Position numbers and translations under genes: made by a program
Shown here: positions 24,216 to 32,904 of the stretch, in pieces
Numbering within the stretch: position 1 is the stretch's first letter
How the letters are laid out: the number at the start of each line of letters is the position of its first letter
NCBI GenBank assembly: GCA_004796375.1
Contig: QZLA01000087.1
Location: forward strand, 1-34,862
Direction of reading: 5' to 3'
Source: Desulfobacteraceae bacterium
Lineage (GTDB): Bacteria; Desulfobacterota; Desulfobacteria; Desulfobacterales; Desulfobacteraceae
DNA length: 34,862 bases
The notes under the pieces: model-generated
What the model saw: only the letters and a program-made list of their open reading frames with translations
Database searches by the model: none
Told to the model about the DNA's origin: nothing

Positions 24216-25349
24216 TCACTGTTTAATTTTGGTTATCGTTTTATTATTTACCTGGTATAGAAACAGTTGGCGGATGGCATCGCCGGTTTCATTGAATTCA
24301 TAATCCGACTGCAGTCCCTTGAATTGCCCGGCACCCAGAAGTGCCTGCTTGAGGATTTCAGGATCAAGGGAAGCACTTTGCTCAATCACAGAACGGACCA
24401 GGTACACTGCCTCATAGTTAAATGCAGCCACAAATGGCGGCAACTCCTTGAACCTCTCTTCATAGGCTGCCTTGAACCGGGTGTAAGACGGTGCATCACT
24501 GTGCTGATCAAAAGGGATATATGCCATCGTACCCTCCACGGCCTGCCCACCGCTGTTGATCAGGTCCGCTGACATACTCCAGGGCGATACAAATACTTGA
24601 GTGCCCGGTGAATATTTCTGTATGTTCTGGATGATCAGTGCCGTGTCTATGGCATTGGCAATGACCACCACCCCTTCTGGCGTGCCTTTAACCGCCTCTT
24701 TGACCAGAGATGAAAATTTTGGAGGACTCCCGGAATTGAAATCAACATTGGCAAGTATCCGTCCCCCTTTTTCCTCAAACACCGGTTTAAAACCGGATAT
24801 CAGCGTGTCGCCGAACGGCTTGTTCTTCTGGTCATTGATCAGTCCCATGGAAAAAATTTTCATATCAGCGGCAAGCTCAGCCAATGCTGCGCCGAATTCT
24901 GACGTTGAAGGAAACAGCTTGATAAACATATCATCCTGACCGGCCAGGTTCTCTCCGGCAGTTACCGGCCCGAAAGTTAATATCCTTTTTTCATTGATAC
25001 AGGGAAGCAGCCGTGTGGCTGACGCGGTAGTAAACGGCCCGATAACCAGGTTTATGCCTTGCTCTGAGAATTCCTCACAAATGGGAATGGTATTTTCCGC
25101 TTCCCCCTGGTCATCCCGGATGATCAACTCAATCTGCCGCCCGTCAATCCCGCCGAGGCTGTTCAGTTCCTCCACCGCCAGCATGGCGCCGTTTCTGGCC
25201 GATGTTCCCAGGGAGGAAAATTTACCGGAAATACTTCCGATATACCCAATTTTCAATGGTTCAGGATCGCTTTTCTTCAAGCTGTAAACCACTAGGGTTC
25301 CTGAAACGAAAACCGCCAGAAGAACGCCTGCAATTGCTGCCTTTTTCAT
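24216..25349 (-). CDS. Branched-chain amino acid-type binding protein (copy 2)
   Basis: A 377-residue periplasmic type I binding protein (LivJ-like, Peripla_BP_6). The N-terminus has one hydrophobic segment (5-23) with no lipobox cysteine and no clear cleavage site, so it may stay membrane-anchored. The binding fold opens with KIGYIGSISGKFSSLGTSAR and carries NLVIGPFTTASATRLLP near 100-116. About half of the visible residues match copy 1. The ATG at 25349 follows GGAGGTGGGGGC and overlaps the stop of kinase B by four bases. No permease or ATPase gene is nearby, so a role as ligand receptor for the adjacent dCache kinases is more likely than transport. Confidence 0.85.
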   Translation of the reverse strand: MKKAAIAGVLLAVFVSGTLVVYSLKKSDPEPLKIGYIGSISGKFSSLGTSARNGAMLAVEELNSLGGIDGRQIELIIRDDQGEAENTIPICEEFSEQGINLVIGPFTTASATRLLPCINEKRILTFGPVTAGENLAGQDDMFIKLFPSTSEFGAALAELAADMKIFSMGLINDQKNKPFGDTLISGFKPVFEEKGGRILANVDFNSGSPPKFSSLVKEAVKGTPEGVVVIANAIDTALIIQNIQKYSPGTQVFVSPWSMSADLINSGGQAVEGTMAYIPFDQHSDAPSYTRFKAAYEERFKELPPFVAAFNYEAVYLVRSVIEQSASLDPEILKQALLGAGQFKGLQSDYEFNETGDAIRQLFLYQVNNKTITKIKQ

Positions 25350-27964
25350 GCCCCCACCTCCTCAATATTGTGCCCGGACCCGTCCAGCGCATGACGAACC
25401 TTTAAAGCCAGTTCCCTGCGGACAATCGGTTTGGAGATAAATCCTTGAAGCCCCAGGTCCCGTGACCTTTTTTCATTGATCTGGTCACTGAATCCGCTGC
25501 AGATAATAAAGGGCAGATCCGGTCGGATTTTCTTGACACCCTTCAGCAGATCAAGCCCGGTCATGCCGGGCATGGTCATATCTGAAATAATGAGATCAAA
25601 CCGGTCCGGATCTGACAGGAACAGTTCATATGCCCTCTCACTCTCCGTATGGATTGTCACCTGGTAACCCAGCCGTTCCAGCATGGTTTTCCCGATGTTG
25701 ACCACCGACATTTCATCATCAACAAGGAGGACCGCCTCACTTCCTCCGGGCTCAGGTTCAGCAACCAGTGCCCCGTGCTCTTCTGAAGCCTGCTGCAGGA
25801 TGGGCAGGTACACATTCACCCGGGTGCCTTTTCCAGGCTCGCTGATCACATGGATGTTTCCGTCGGAATTTTTAACAATTCCCTGGACAACAGAAAGTCC
25901 CAGCCCCGTTCCTTTTCCTACGGATTTGGTTGTGAAATAAGGATCAAAGATCTTGTCCATGATCTCTTTTTTAATCCCCTCCCCGGTATCCATGAATGCC
26001 ATCACCGCATAAGGACCGGGCGGAAGGTTCAGCCGTTTCATGATTTTTGCATCGATCTCCTGCTGTCTGAGAGATACATGGAGGCGCCCTCCCTTTTTCT
26101 GCATGGCATGGTATGCATTGGTTACCAGGTTCATGACCACCTGGTGGATCTGCGTGGGATCGGCTACCACTCGGCCGCAATTGATATCAATATCAAGGTC
26201 CACGGAGATCGTTGTGGGCAGTGAGGAGCGGATCAGCTTTACCGCCTCCTTTAACACCGGCTGCAGCTGGATCGGCACGATCTCCTTTTCACTCTGCCGG
26301 CTGAAGACCAGAATCTGGCTGACCAGGTCTTTGGCCCTCAATGCCGCACTCATGATTTCCCTGACCGGGCCGTACATGGCGTTTTCTTTTGGAATATCCT
26401 CCTCCAAAATCTCTGCATACCCGAGGATCGGGAACAGAAGATTATTGAAATCATGGGCAATTCCACCGGCCAGCACACCAATGGCCTCAATTTTCTGGGT
26501 CTGGAGCAACTGGATCTCCAGATCCTCTTTTTCTGCTTCCATCTTCAATTTCTGGGTCACATCGCTGAAAAAGGCACACAGAAAAGATACCCCTTTCAGG
26601 CTGACAGCAGAGGCTGACATCTCCATGAAGTGGACATCCCCATTTATATCGGAAAAGGGAAGTGCAACCGTGTCGGTTTCGTGTTGTGTTAAAATCCGGG
26701 TCAGGATCCCATGGGTATCTTTTTCATCATCCTTAAGACACAAATCCAGGATATCCTTGTCTTCAATACCCTGCTTGTCATACCCCAGCATCTGACGAAT
26801 GGAGGAATTGGTAAAGTGGATTTTCCGGGTAGCCGGGTCAATCAGCATGATCCCCTCCTTGGCCCCTTCAAATATGGCACGATACTTTTCCTCGCTTTCA
26901 ATCAGCTCCCTCTCCCTGAACCGGATACGGTCCGCCATGGTATTAAAACTTTGGGTCAGGGGGGCCAGCTCACGGTAATCCGGGACAATTTTATGATGGT
27001 ATTCACCATCAGCCACCCTGCGGCTTTGATCCTCAAAGGTCTTTAGGGGACTCATCAGTTTGGCCAGGATAAAATACTGGACAATGAGAAAAATCAAAAA
27101 CGCGATCACAATGAGAATTAGACTGGCCTGCTCAACCCTGCTGACTATGGCGCGCGATATAGAATCCGGTTGAAAAATGATGACAATCCAGCGATTCATG
27201 TCAATGGTGGTGACACTGGCCATCCCCTTTTGGTGTTTCCAGGTTTCATCCCAGCTGCCCGCCTCGCCTTTGAGTCCTCTTTTTACCGACTCAAGGTTGG
27301 CAATATTCACGCTTTTTTTCACCATGGATTTATCAGAATGGGCCATAACCACCCCACGGGTATCGGTAACCGCCGCAAACCCGCCTTTGCCAATGGCGGA
27401 AATCTGAAGAATGGAACTGAGTTGATCCAGGTTCAACTGAGCAATGACCACTCCGGATTTGAACGGAACGGAAATCGTTGCGGACAGTGCGCCGGTCTGG
27501 GAGGATATAAATCCGTCCGACCAGATGGCTCTTCTTGAACTCTGCCCTGCTGTCATTTCCCGGACCGATCTGAAATAGGGGTGACTGGACATATCCAATC
27601 CCACATGATCCCTCTTATAGGGCGCGACATGGGTGACCTGCCCCTGGTTGTTCAACAACTGGATCAATTCGAAAAACGGGTTGAACCGGAGGATATCATC
27701 CAGCTCCTTCTGGATGACCACATCTTCAAGAAGATGTTTCATTTCAATGAGTTCCATGAGTTTCGCTAATTCCTGGACCGGCCTTGACAGGAGGTGCTCG
27801 GTATGCTCGGCCATGGCCTGTGACAGGTTCAGGTTCCGCCTGGAGATATCCTGATTGAACAGGTCCAGGACATACCCGGACAGCCAGAACGTCAACCCGC
27901 TCAAGGTGATCGCCAGGATTCCGGACATAATCAGCAGCTGCTTTCTCAGGCTGGTTATTTTCAT
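25346..27964 (-). CDS. dCache-HAMP-PAS hybrid histidine kinase (kinase B)
   Basis: An 872-residue membrane kinase. Membrane segments at 10-31 and 279-300 flank a double-Cache-like sensor related to that of kinase C (ISRRNLNLSQA against ISSRNLNLSAV; IWSDGFISSQT against FWSNSFISAQT). HAMP is at 301-350 and PAS at 353-470. The transmitter is of the NtrB-like type with His504 (LAGGIAHDFNNLLFP), ATPase boxes Asn612, DTGEGI and GKGTGLGL, and a receiver with Asp795 and Lys845. This back half resembles kinase A instead. The ATG follows AGGACAGCGA and overlaps the stop of binding protein 1. It is thus a mosaic of its two neighbours. Confidence 0.9.
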   Translation of the reverse strand: MKITSLRKQLLIMSGILAITLSGLTFWLSGYVLDLFNQDISRRNLNLSQAMAEHTEHLLSRPVQELAKLMELIEMKHLLEDVVIQKELDDILRFNPFFELIQLLNNQGQVTHVAPYKRDHVGLDMSSHPYFRSVREMTAGQSSRRAIWSDGFISSQTGALSATISVPFKSGVVIAQLNLDQLSSILQISAIGKGGFAAVTDTRGVVMAHSDKSMVKKSVNIANLESVKRGLKGEAGSWDETWKHQKGMASVTTIDMNRWIVIIFQPDSISRAIVSRVEQASLILIVIAFLIFLIVQYFILAKLMSPLKTFEDQSRRVADGEYHHKIVPDYRELAPLTQSFNTMADRIRFRERELIESEEKYRAIFEGAKEGIMLIDPATRKIHFTNSSIRQMLGYDKQGIEDKDILDLCLKDDEKDTHGILTRILTQHETDTVALPFSDINGDVHFMEMSASAVSLKGVSFLCAFFSDVTQKLKMEAEKEDLEIQLLQTQKIEAIGVLAGGIAHDFNNLLFPILGYAEILEEDIPKENAMYGPVREIMSAALRAKDLVSQILVFSRQSEKEIVPIQLQPVLKEAVKLIRSSLPTTISVDLDIDINCGRVVADPTQIHQVVMNLVTNAYHAMQKKGGRLHVSLRQQEIDAKIMKRLNLPPGPYAVMAFMDTGEGIKKEIMDKIFDPYFTTKSVGKGTGLGLSVVQGIVKNSDGNIHVISEPGKGTRVNVYLPILQQASEEHGALVAEPEPGGSEAVLLVDDEMSVVNIGKTMLERLGYQVTIHTESERAYELFLSDPDRFDLIISDMTMPGMTGLDLLKGVKKIRPDLPFIICSGFSDQINEKRSRDLGLQGFISKPIVRRELALKVRHALDGSGHNIEEVGA

Positions 27965-29103
27965 TCGCTGTCCTGGTCCATGATCGGTTGGAATGACTGG
28001 TTCCGTATTTCATGGAGGAACAGGGCCCGCTGTGCATCTCCATTTTCATTGATGGTGAAATCGGACTGCATCCCCTCAAACTTTTGGATGCCAAGCAGAT
28101 GTTTTTTGAGCATGACCGCATCTGTTGCCTCTGCATGCTCCAATACCCGCTTGAGAATCCTGACCGCCTCATAGTTAAAAATTGAAACATGGGTGGGCGC
28201 TTCACTGAACCGCGCTTCATAGCTATGTTTAAATTTCAGGAATCGTTCACTTTGATCATTGGAAATAAAGGGGACATAAAATCGCATGCCCTCCGCAGCA
28301 GGGCCGCCGTTCTCGATCAGCTCCCGTGAAATCGCCCATGCCGATGTGAATAGAACCACGTCGGGGTCATTTTTCTTCAGGTTCTGGGCCAGCATGGCCG
28401 TGTCAATCGGGCTTGAAATAATAAAAACGCCATCGGGATGTTTGCGCAAGGCAATTTCTGCCAGGTCAAAATGGCTGATCTGTTCATTGGAATAATACTC
28501 AACCTGATCGACCAGTTGTTTGCCCCTGCCCTCGTAGACAGCCTTGAATCCGGCGATCATGGTGTCCCCGAACACTTTGTTTCTATGATCTGTGATCACT
28601 GCCGCGGTAGACAGGTTCATTCTAACAGCCAGTTGTGCCGTCAACTCCCCCATCATTTTAGTGGATGGAAACAGTTTGATGAAAAAATCATCCGCATTGG
28701 CAAGGTTCTCCCCTGCATTGGCCGGACCAATGGTCAGAATCCGGTCCTGGTTGATATACGGAAGGATCTTGGTTGCAGATGCCGTGGTAAACGGTCCGAT
28801 AATTGTTCGAATACCGTCTTGATACAGTTCCCGGGCTGCCTCCAGGCATACTGCAGGATCTCCGCCGTCATCCATCACCTGCAGTTCAATGGGACGGTTG
28901 TTAACACCCCCCGAAGCATTGATCTCCTCTATTGCCAAAAGCGCTCCGTTTCTTGCAGACGCTCCCATGGCTGCGAACTTCCCTGAAATCGTACCGAGGT
29001 ATCCCAGGCGAATCGGCTGGGGTTCCTTCAACCCGAAATAAAGGGCAAGACCTGCAGTCAACACAATGATACTGATCAGAATCAGCACTCTCTTCGCGTC
29101 CAT
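27961..29103 (-). CDS. Branched-chain amino acid-type binding protein (copy 1)
   Basis: A 380-residue type I periplasmic binding protein. Hydrophobic residues 7-23 lack a lipobox and a clear signal peptidase site, so anchoring in the inner membrane is possible. The opening IRLGYLGTISGKFAAMGASA and the TIIGPFTTASATKILPYIN segment closely match copy 2, with FFIKLFPSTKMMGE also shared. The ATG at 29103 follows AAGGAGGGGGG, a strong ribosome binding site. It lies 22 bases after kinase A and overlaps the start of kinase B by four bases. With no transporter genes around, it is probably a ligand receptor for a sensor kinase; the ligand is unknown. Confidence 0.85.
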   Translation of the reverse strand: MDAKRVLILISIIVLTAGLALYFGLKEPQPIRLGYLGTISGKFAAMGASARNGALLAIEEINASGGVNNRPIELQVMDDGGDPAVCLEAARELYQDGIRTIIGPFTTASATKILPYINQDRILTIGPANAGENLANADDFFIKLFPSTKMMGELTAQLAVRMNLSTAAVITDHRNKVFGDTMIAGFKAVYEGRGKQLVDQVEYYSNEQISHFDLAEIALRKHPDGVFIISSPIDTAMLAQNLKKNDPDVVLFTSAWAISRELIENGGPAAEGMRFYVPFISNDQSERFLKFKHSYEARFSEAPTHVSIFNYEAVRILKRVLEHAEATDAVMLKKHLLGIQKFEGMQSDFTINENGDAQRALFLHEIRNQSFQPIMDQDSE

Positions 29104-29125
29104 CCCCCCTCCTTGGCTGAAATGT

Positions 29126-31003
29126 TCATGAAACGCGGGTTGCCTGATCCAGCAACCGGCGAACCTCCTGAGAGAGGCTGGACTTGATCACCGGCTTCAT
29201 CAAAAACCCTTTTATGCCGATCTCTTTGGCTGTCTCAGGGCTGATGCGTTCACTGAATCCGGTACACATGATAATGGGAATATCCGGCCTCAGTGCAATC
29301 AGTGTTTCTGCGAGCTGGTCACCGGTGATCCCCGGCATATTCATATCGGTGATCACCAGGTCAAACGCCTGGGGATCTTTTTGGAATGCATCCAGTGCTT
29401 CGGCACTGCTGGTGAATGAGATCACCTGATACCCGAGCCGCTCCAGCATCTTATGTCCGAGCTTGGCCACCGGCAGTTCATCATCCACCAGAAGGATCCG
29501 CTCAGATCCCCGGGCCTGATAATCCTCGGGCAGGTCAGATGGGGTTGAGGCCACATCACCGATCAACGGAAAAAATACATCTACGGTCGAGCCCTTGTTC
29601 ACTTCGCTCCGGATCCGGATATCTCCGCCATGATCCTTAATAATCCCATATACCACGGCCAGACCCAGCCCGGTGCCCTTACCGGCCTCCTTTGTGGTAA
29701 AGTATGGTTCATACAGCTTATCCATATACTCGGACCGAATCCCGACGCCGCTGTCTGTGATGGTGAGAACGGCATATCTCAAGGATTGATTGCCGTTTAA
29801 AGCGGACTCCCTGAGACTGACTTGAATGGTCCCGCTTGAAGGTTCTACAGCATGGTATGCATTGGTCAGCAAATTCATGGCAACCTGGTGAATCTGCCCC
29901 GGATTTGCCAGGATGGCACAACAATTATCCTCAATATCCTGGATCACTTCAATATCGGAAGGCAGCGTGGAACGGATCAGTTTTAGTACCTCATGAAGCA
30001 CACTCTGGACCTGGACCGGTATCTTTTCGTCATCCTGCTGTCGGCTGAAGCTTAGGATCTGCTTGACCAGATCCCCACCCCGCAATCCCGCATTGTAAAT
30101 CTCAAGCGCATTCCCATACTCCTGACTCTCCGGTGAAAGATCCTCCATGAGCATCTCTGATATGGCAATAATCGGGAACAGGATATTATTAAAATCGTGG
30201 GCAATGCCTCCGGCAAGCAGGCCAAGCGACTCCATCTTTTCAATACGGGCCAGCCGTTTTTCAAGGGCCAGTTTCTCTTTTTCTGCCTGTCTCCGTGCAG
30301 AAATATCAAGGATGGCGGTCTGGGTCGCAGGCTCTCCTTCCCACGAAATCAGCGACACCCGAATTTCGCACGTCAACTCCTGCCCGTCCGGTTTGATCAG
30401 CCGGACATCGTAACAGGCCGGCACCTGTTCTCCCTTTATCCGCCTCAGGTATCGATCCAGAACCATGTCGCGGTCTTCGGGATGGATAAACTCCAGAAAA
30501 GACATGCCTCCCAACCCCTGAAGGTCCATGCCCACCTCTTCCTTGAGCCTTTTATTGACGAAACAGATCTCACCGCCCTTGATCACCACAATCATCTCTG
30601 CAAGGTTATCCACCAGCTCACGATACCGTTCCTCACTTCTTTTCAGGGATTCCTCCTGGCGTTTACCCGAAGTTTCATCCATCATGAATGACATCAGGGC
30701 CGGTTTCCCTTCATGCTGGACCACCTTGGACCTGAAGCGAATCCAGAACGTCTCACCCTGTTTGGAAAAAATCCGGTAGCAGCTGTCGGCAGACTGTTCC
30801 CGGCCTGCCATGATGTTCTGATACCGCTGGATCAGAAGGTCTTGATCATCCGGATGGATGAGGTTGATAAAGGGGCTGTTTTTAAGGTCATCCATTGAAT
30901 AACCGATGAACCGGCACCCCCAGTCATTTAAATAAAGGATACGGCCGTCTTGTGTCAAAATGACACCCATCGGGATATTCTCAGAAACCAGATCGTTGAA
31001 CAT
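29126..31003 (-). CDS. Soluble PAS-PAS hybrid histidine kinase (kinase A)
   Basis: A 625-residue cytoplasmic kinase without membrane segments. Two PAS domains lie at 3-115 and 122-240, a coiled coil at 238-260, the dimerisation domain with His269 (LAGGIAHDFNNILFP), the ATPase domain with Asn378/Asn381 region, TDSGVGI and GKGTGLGL, and a receiver at 502-620 with Asp553 (LVITDMNMPGITG) and Lys603. The transmitter and receiver are paralogous to those of kinase B. The ATG at 31003 follows AAAGGGACGTC. It heads the six-gene unit. I found no convincing promoter in 31004-31204, where only a short GCAAAATTTGC palindrome (31121-31131) stands out. Confidence 0.9.
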   Translation of the reverse strand: MFNDLVSENIPMGVILTQDGRILYLNDWGCRFIGYSMDDLKNSPFINLIHPDDQDLLIQRYQNIMAGREQSADSCYRIFSKQGETFWIRFRSKVVQHEGKPALMSFMMDETSGKRQEESLKRSEERYRELVDNLAEMIVVIKGGEICFVNKRLKEEVGMDLQGLGGMSFLEFIHPEDRDMVLDRYLRRIKGEQVPACYDVRLIKPDGQELTCEIRVSLISWEGEPATQTAILDISARRQAEKEKLALEKRLARIEKMESLGLLAGGIAHDFNNILFPIIAISEMLMEDLSPESQEYGNALEIYNAGLRGGDLVKQILSFSRQQDDEKIPVQVQSVLHEVLKLIRSTLPSDIEVIQDIEDNCCAILANPGQIHQVAMNLLTNAYHAVEPSSGTIQVSLRESALNGNQSLRYAVLTITDSGVGIRSEYMDKLYEPYFTTKEAGKGTGLGLAVVYGIIKDHGGDIRIRSEVNKGSTVDVFFPLIGDVASTPSDLPEDYQARGSERILLVDDELPVAKLGHKMLERLGYQVISFTSSAEALDAFQKDPQAFDLVITDMNMPGITGDQLAETLIALRPDIPIIMCTGFSERISPETAKEIGIKGFLMKPVIKSSLSQEVRRLLDQATRVS

Positions 31004-31204
31004 GACGTCCCTTTGAATGGTTATCGTCCTGTGAGAGATTATGTTCCCACCCGTGGGGATTACCGCAATTTATGGGAAAACAATACCAAATCCATACCAT
31101 GATACCGATAAATATACAAAGCAAAATTTGCTCAAACTCTAACCCCTTATCCCAGCTGCATTTTCATCGCATAGGAGTTATCTTTGAACCGGTAGGGAAG
31201 GCAT

Positions 31205-31237
31205 AAAAAAAAGGCAGAGCCTCAAAGAGGCTCTGCC
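31205..31237 (-). terminator. Intrinsic terminator of the 47-codon gene
   Basis: On the minus strand GGCAGAGCCTC pairs perfectly with GAGGCTCTGCC (31237-31227 and 31223-31213), with a 3-base loop and an 8-base T tract (31212-31205). Nothing comparable exists elsewhere in the window. It lies 40 bases after the small gene stop. A 9-base repeat of the arm (CGGGCAGAG at 31273-31265 and 31239-31231) offers an alternative pairing, so attenuation is conceivable. Confidence 0.88.
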
Positions 31238-31277
31238 CGTCAACTGTTGCCTGTGACTTTAAGACTCTGCCCGCCGG

Positions 31278-31421
31278 TTAACCGGCAACATCAATCCCCA
31301 GATCGCAACCCAGGTTCCTGTCCGGGTTTTCGCATTCGAAATTTTTAAAGCGGGTATCCACGTGGCCATTATCTCTATCTTTTTCGCTCTCAATGTAGCT
31401 TTGTTCTCTAAGTTCAGTCAT
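31278..31421 (-). CDS. Small 47-residue protein of unknown function, two cysteines
   Basis: A 47-residue peptide too small for usual gene calling. The ATG at 31421 follows GAGGTGATAAA, an excellent ribosome binding site, and the TAA at 31278 lies within the palindrome GCCGGTTAACCGGC (31273-31286). A strong terminator follows 40 bases later, so it is a self-contained unit. The product has a charged N-terminal half (about residues 1-28, rich in Glu, Asp, Arg) and a C-terminal segment from Phe28 with Cys30 and Cys39 (FECENPDRNLGC) ending GIDVAG. There is no signal peptide or membrane helix. It could be a modified-peptide precursor, a regulator or a secreted signal; I recognise no family. Confidence 0.7.
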   Translation of the reverse strand: MTELREQSYIESEKDRDNGHVDTRFKNFECENPDRNLGCDLGIDVAG

Positions 31422-31487
31422 TTTATCACCTCATCATTTATGTTTTTTTTATTTTCTTTAATGCTCTTTTTCTCTGCCTTTGAACAT

Positions 31488-31515
31488 AAATTAAATCATT
31501 GAGCAGCAACTTCAA
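31488..31515 (-). promoter_or_regulatory. Weak candidate promoter for the 47-codon gene
   Basis: Minus-strand TTGAAG (31515-31510) and TAATTT (31493-31488) are 16 bases apart in an AT-rich gap. The match is poor (4/6 and 3/6). The upstream gap 31422-31615 also holds a 12-base palindrome GGATGATCATCC (31566-31577). No terminator for the kinase ending at 31616 is visible. Confidence 0.25.
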
Positions 31516-31615
31516 TACTGAATAAAGAAGGGTTTAACGATAGGTAAAAGCTATCATTTTGATCTGGATGATCATCCTCTTGGACCGGCTGTGCCTGCTT
31601 TAATGGATGAGATCC

Positions 31616-32899
31616 CTATGAATCATGCCACAAAATCATCACTTCGGTGCCTTCACCCGACTTGCTCTTGATCAGAAGTTCCCACCCGAACCGGTTGCAC
31701 AGCCGTTCCACAATGCTCAGGCCAAGCCCGAATCCGTTGCTTCTCTCACCCTTGATATGGGGATCGGTAATGGTCTCAAGCTTGTCTGCTTCAATGCCGG
31801 CGCCGGTATCGGTGATGCTGATGTGATCCGCATCGATGGTAATTGTCACCGATCCTTCGGCCGTAAACTGGAATGCATTGCGGATCAAGTTGATCACCGT
31901 GATATAGAGGATCTCCTCTTTGGCCTGCACCGATTTGTTGTCATATACATCGACCCGGACATCCAGATCCTTGTCCGCAATCAGATACCGGTTGTCATCC
32001 ACAGCCTTTCGAACCACCGGCTCCACCCGGCAGGTATCGTCAGGGACCTTGTCCTCCCGGGCCAGCCACAGGAAGGTCTCAATGGTGGTCTGCATATCCC
32101 TGACCGACTGAGAAATCCGGTTCAGGGGTTTGGAGAGCAGGGGATTTTTCTCCACCTCAGGCTGCTGCTCCATGATCTCCACGGCACCATGGACGATGGT
32201 CAGCGGGGTGCGCAGCTCATGGCTGGCATCCCGTGTAAATTGCTTCTCCCTCTGGATGAATGACTTGATTCGGGTCATGGCGATTTCAATGGTCTGGGTG
32301 AGCCTTCCGATTTCATTCTGGCTGCGGTTTTCAGACAAGCGTGCCGGGATTTCTTCAGGATTCAACCCCCGGATCTGGTCCATCAGTTTGACCACGGGTT
32401 TGTAAAGCATCCGCGAGGTTACATATCCGATTATCGCCCCTGGTATGAGCAGCATGGCCAATGAGACCAGAAGGATCTGCCTGGGGTTGAGCAGGGCATT
32501 TTCCTTGAAAAACTCGTGGCCGTGAAACAACAGGTAATAGGGCTCTTCCTTATCTGCAAGATCAATGACCCCGACGTGAATCGGCGGCCTTCTTTTGGGT
32601 ACAAATATCGCGTGTACGCCCGGAGAAAGATCACTGACCAGGTCCCGGAACCGCTCAGGCAGCTCACCCGGACCTTTGTACATATTGATGTACTTGGAAT
32701 GGGGCAGGGGTGTGGTATGATCCTTTTCATACTTGTATTTAAATGTATTCACTTCAGTGTCGATCAGGTTGGTGATCATCTGTGACATGCTTTTTCCCAT
32801 GACAAAAAAGGTGATACCGGTGTTCAGGATGACCAGCAGTGAGCCGTACAACAGGATACTCACCACGATACGGAACCGGATACTCTGGTAAAATTTCAT
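31616..32899 (-). CDS. Membrane histidine kinase of an OmpR-type pair
   Basis: A 427-residue inner-membrane sensor kinase. Two membrane segments (10-34 and 141-162) enclose a periplasmic loop of about 105 residues, with HAMP at 163-215, the dimerisation domain with His227 (FTRDASHELRTPLTIVHG), and an ATPase domain with N box NLIRNAFQFT, G1 DTGAGIE and G2 GFGLGLSI. The periplasmic loop contains PKRRPPIHVGVIDL, a pattern not known to me. The ATG follows AAGGAATAGCACAG and is 5 bases after the regulator stop, so they form one unit. The signal is unknown; the TolC neighbour suggests envelope or efflux control. Confidence 0.9.
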   Translation of the reverse strand: MKFYQSIRFRIVVSILLYGSLLVILNTGITFFVMGKSMSQMITNLIDTEVNTFKYKYEKDHTTPLPHSKYINMYKGPGELPERFRDLVSDLSPGVHAIFVPKRRPPIHVGVIDLADKEEPYYLLFHGHEFFKENALLNPRQILLVSLAMLLIPGAIIGYVTSRMLYKPVVKLMDQIRGLNPEEIPARLSENRSQNEIGRLTQTIEIAMTRIKSFIQREKQFTRDASHELRTPLTIVHGAVEIMEQQPEVEKNPLLSKPLNRISQSVRDMQTTIETFLWLAREDKVPDDTCRVEPVVRKAVDDNRYLIADKDLDVRVDVYDNKSVQAKEEILYITVINLIRNAFQFTAEGSVTITIDADHISITDTGAGIEADKLETITDPHIKGERSNGFGLGLSIVERLCNRFGWELLIKSKSGEGTEVMILWHDS

Positions 32900-32904
32900 C
32901 TGTG

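Noticed and set aside
24216..29103. Binding proteins as parts of a complete amino-acid ABC transporter
   Set aside because: No permease or ATPase gene occurs anywhere in the window; neighbours are kinases.
31526..31665. Plus-strand short frame between the small gene and kinase (KSYHFDLDDHPLGPAVPAL)
   Set aside because: The translation looks protein-like, but there is no start codon with a ribosome binding site and its end overlaps the kinase gene.
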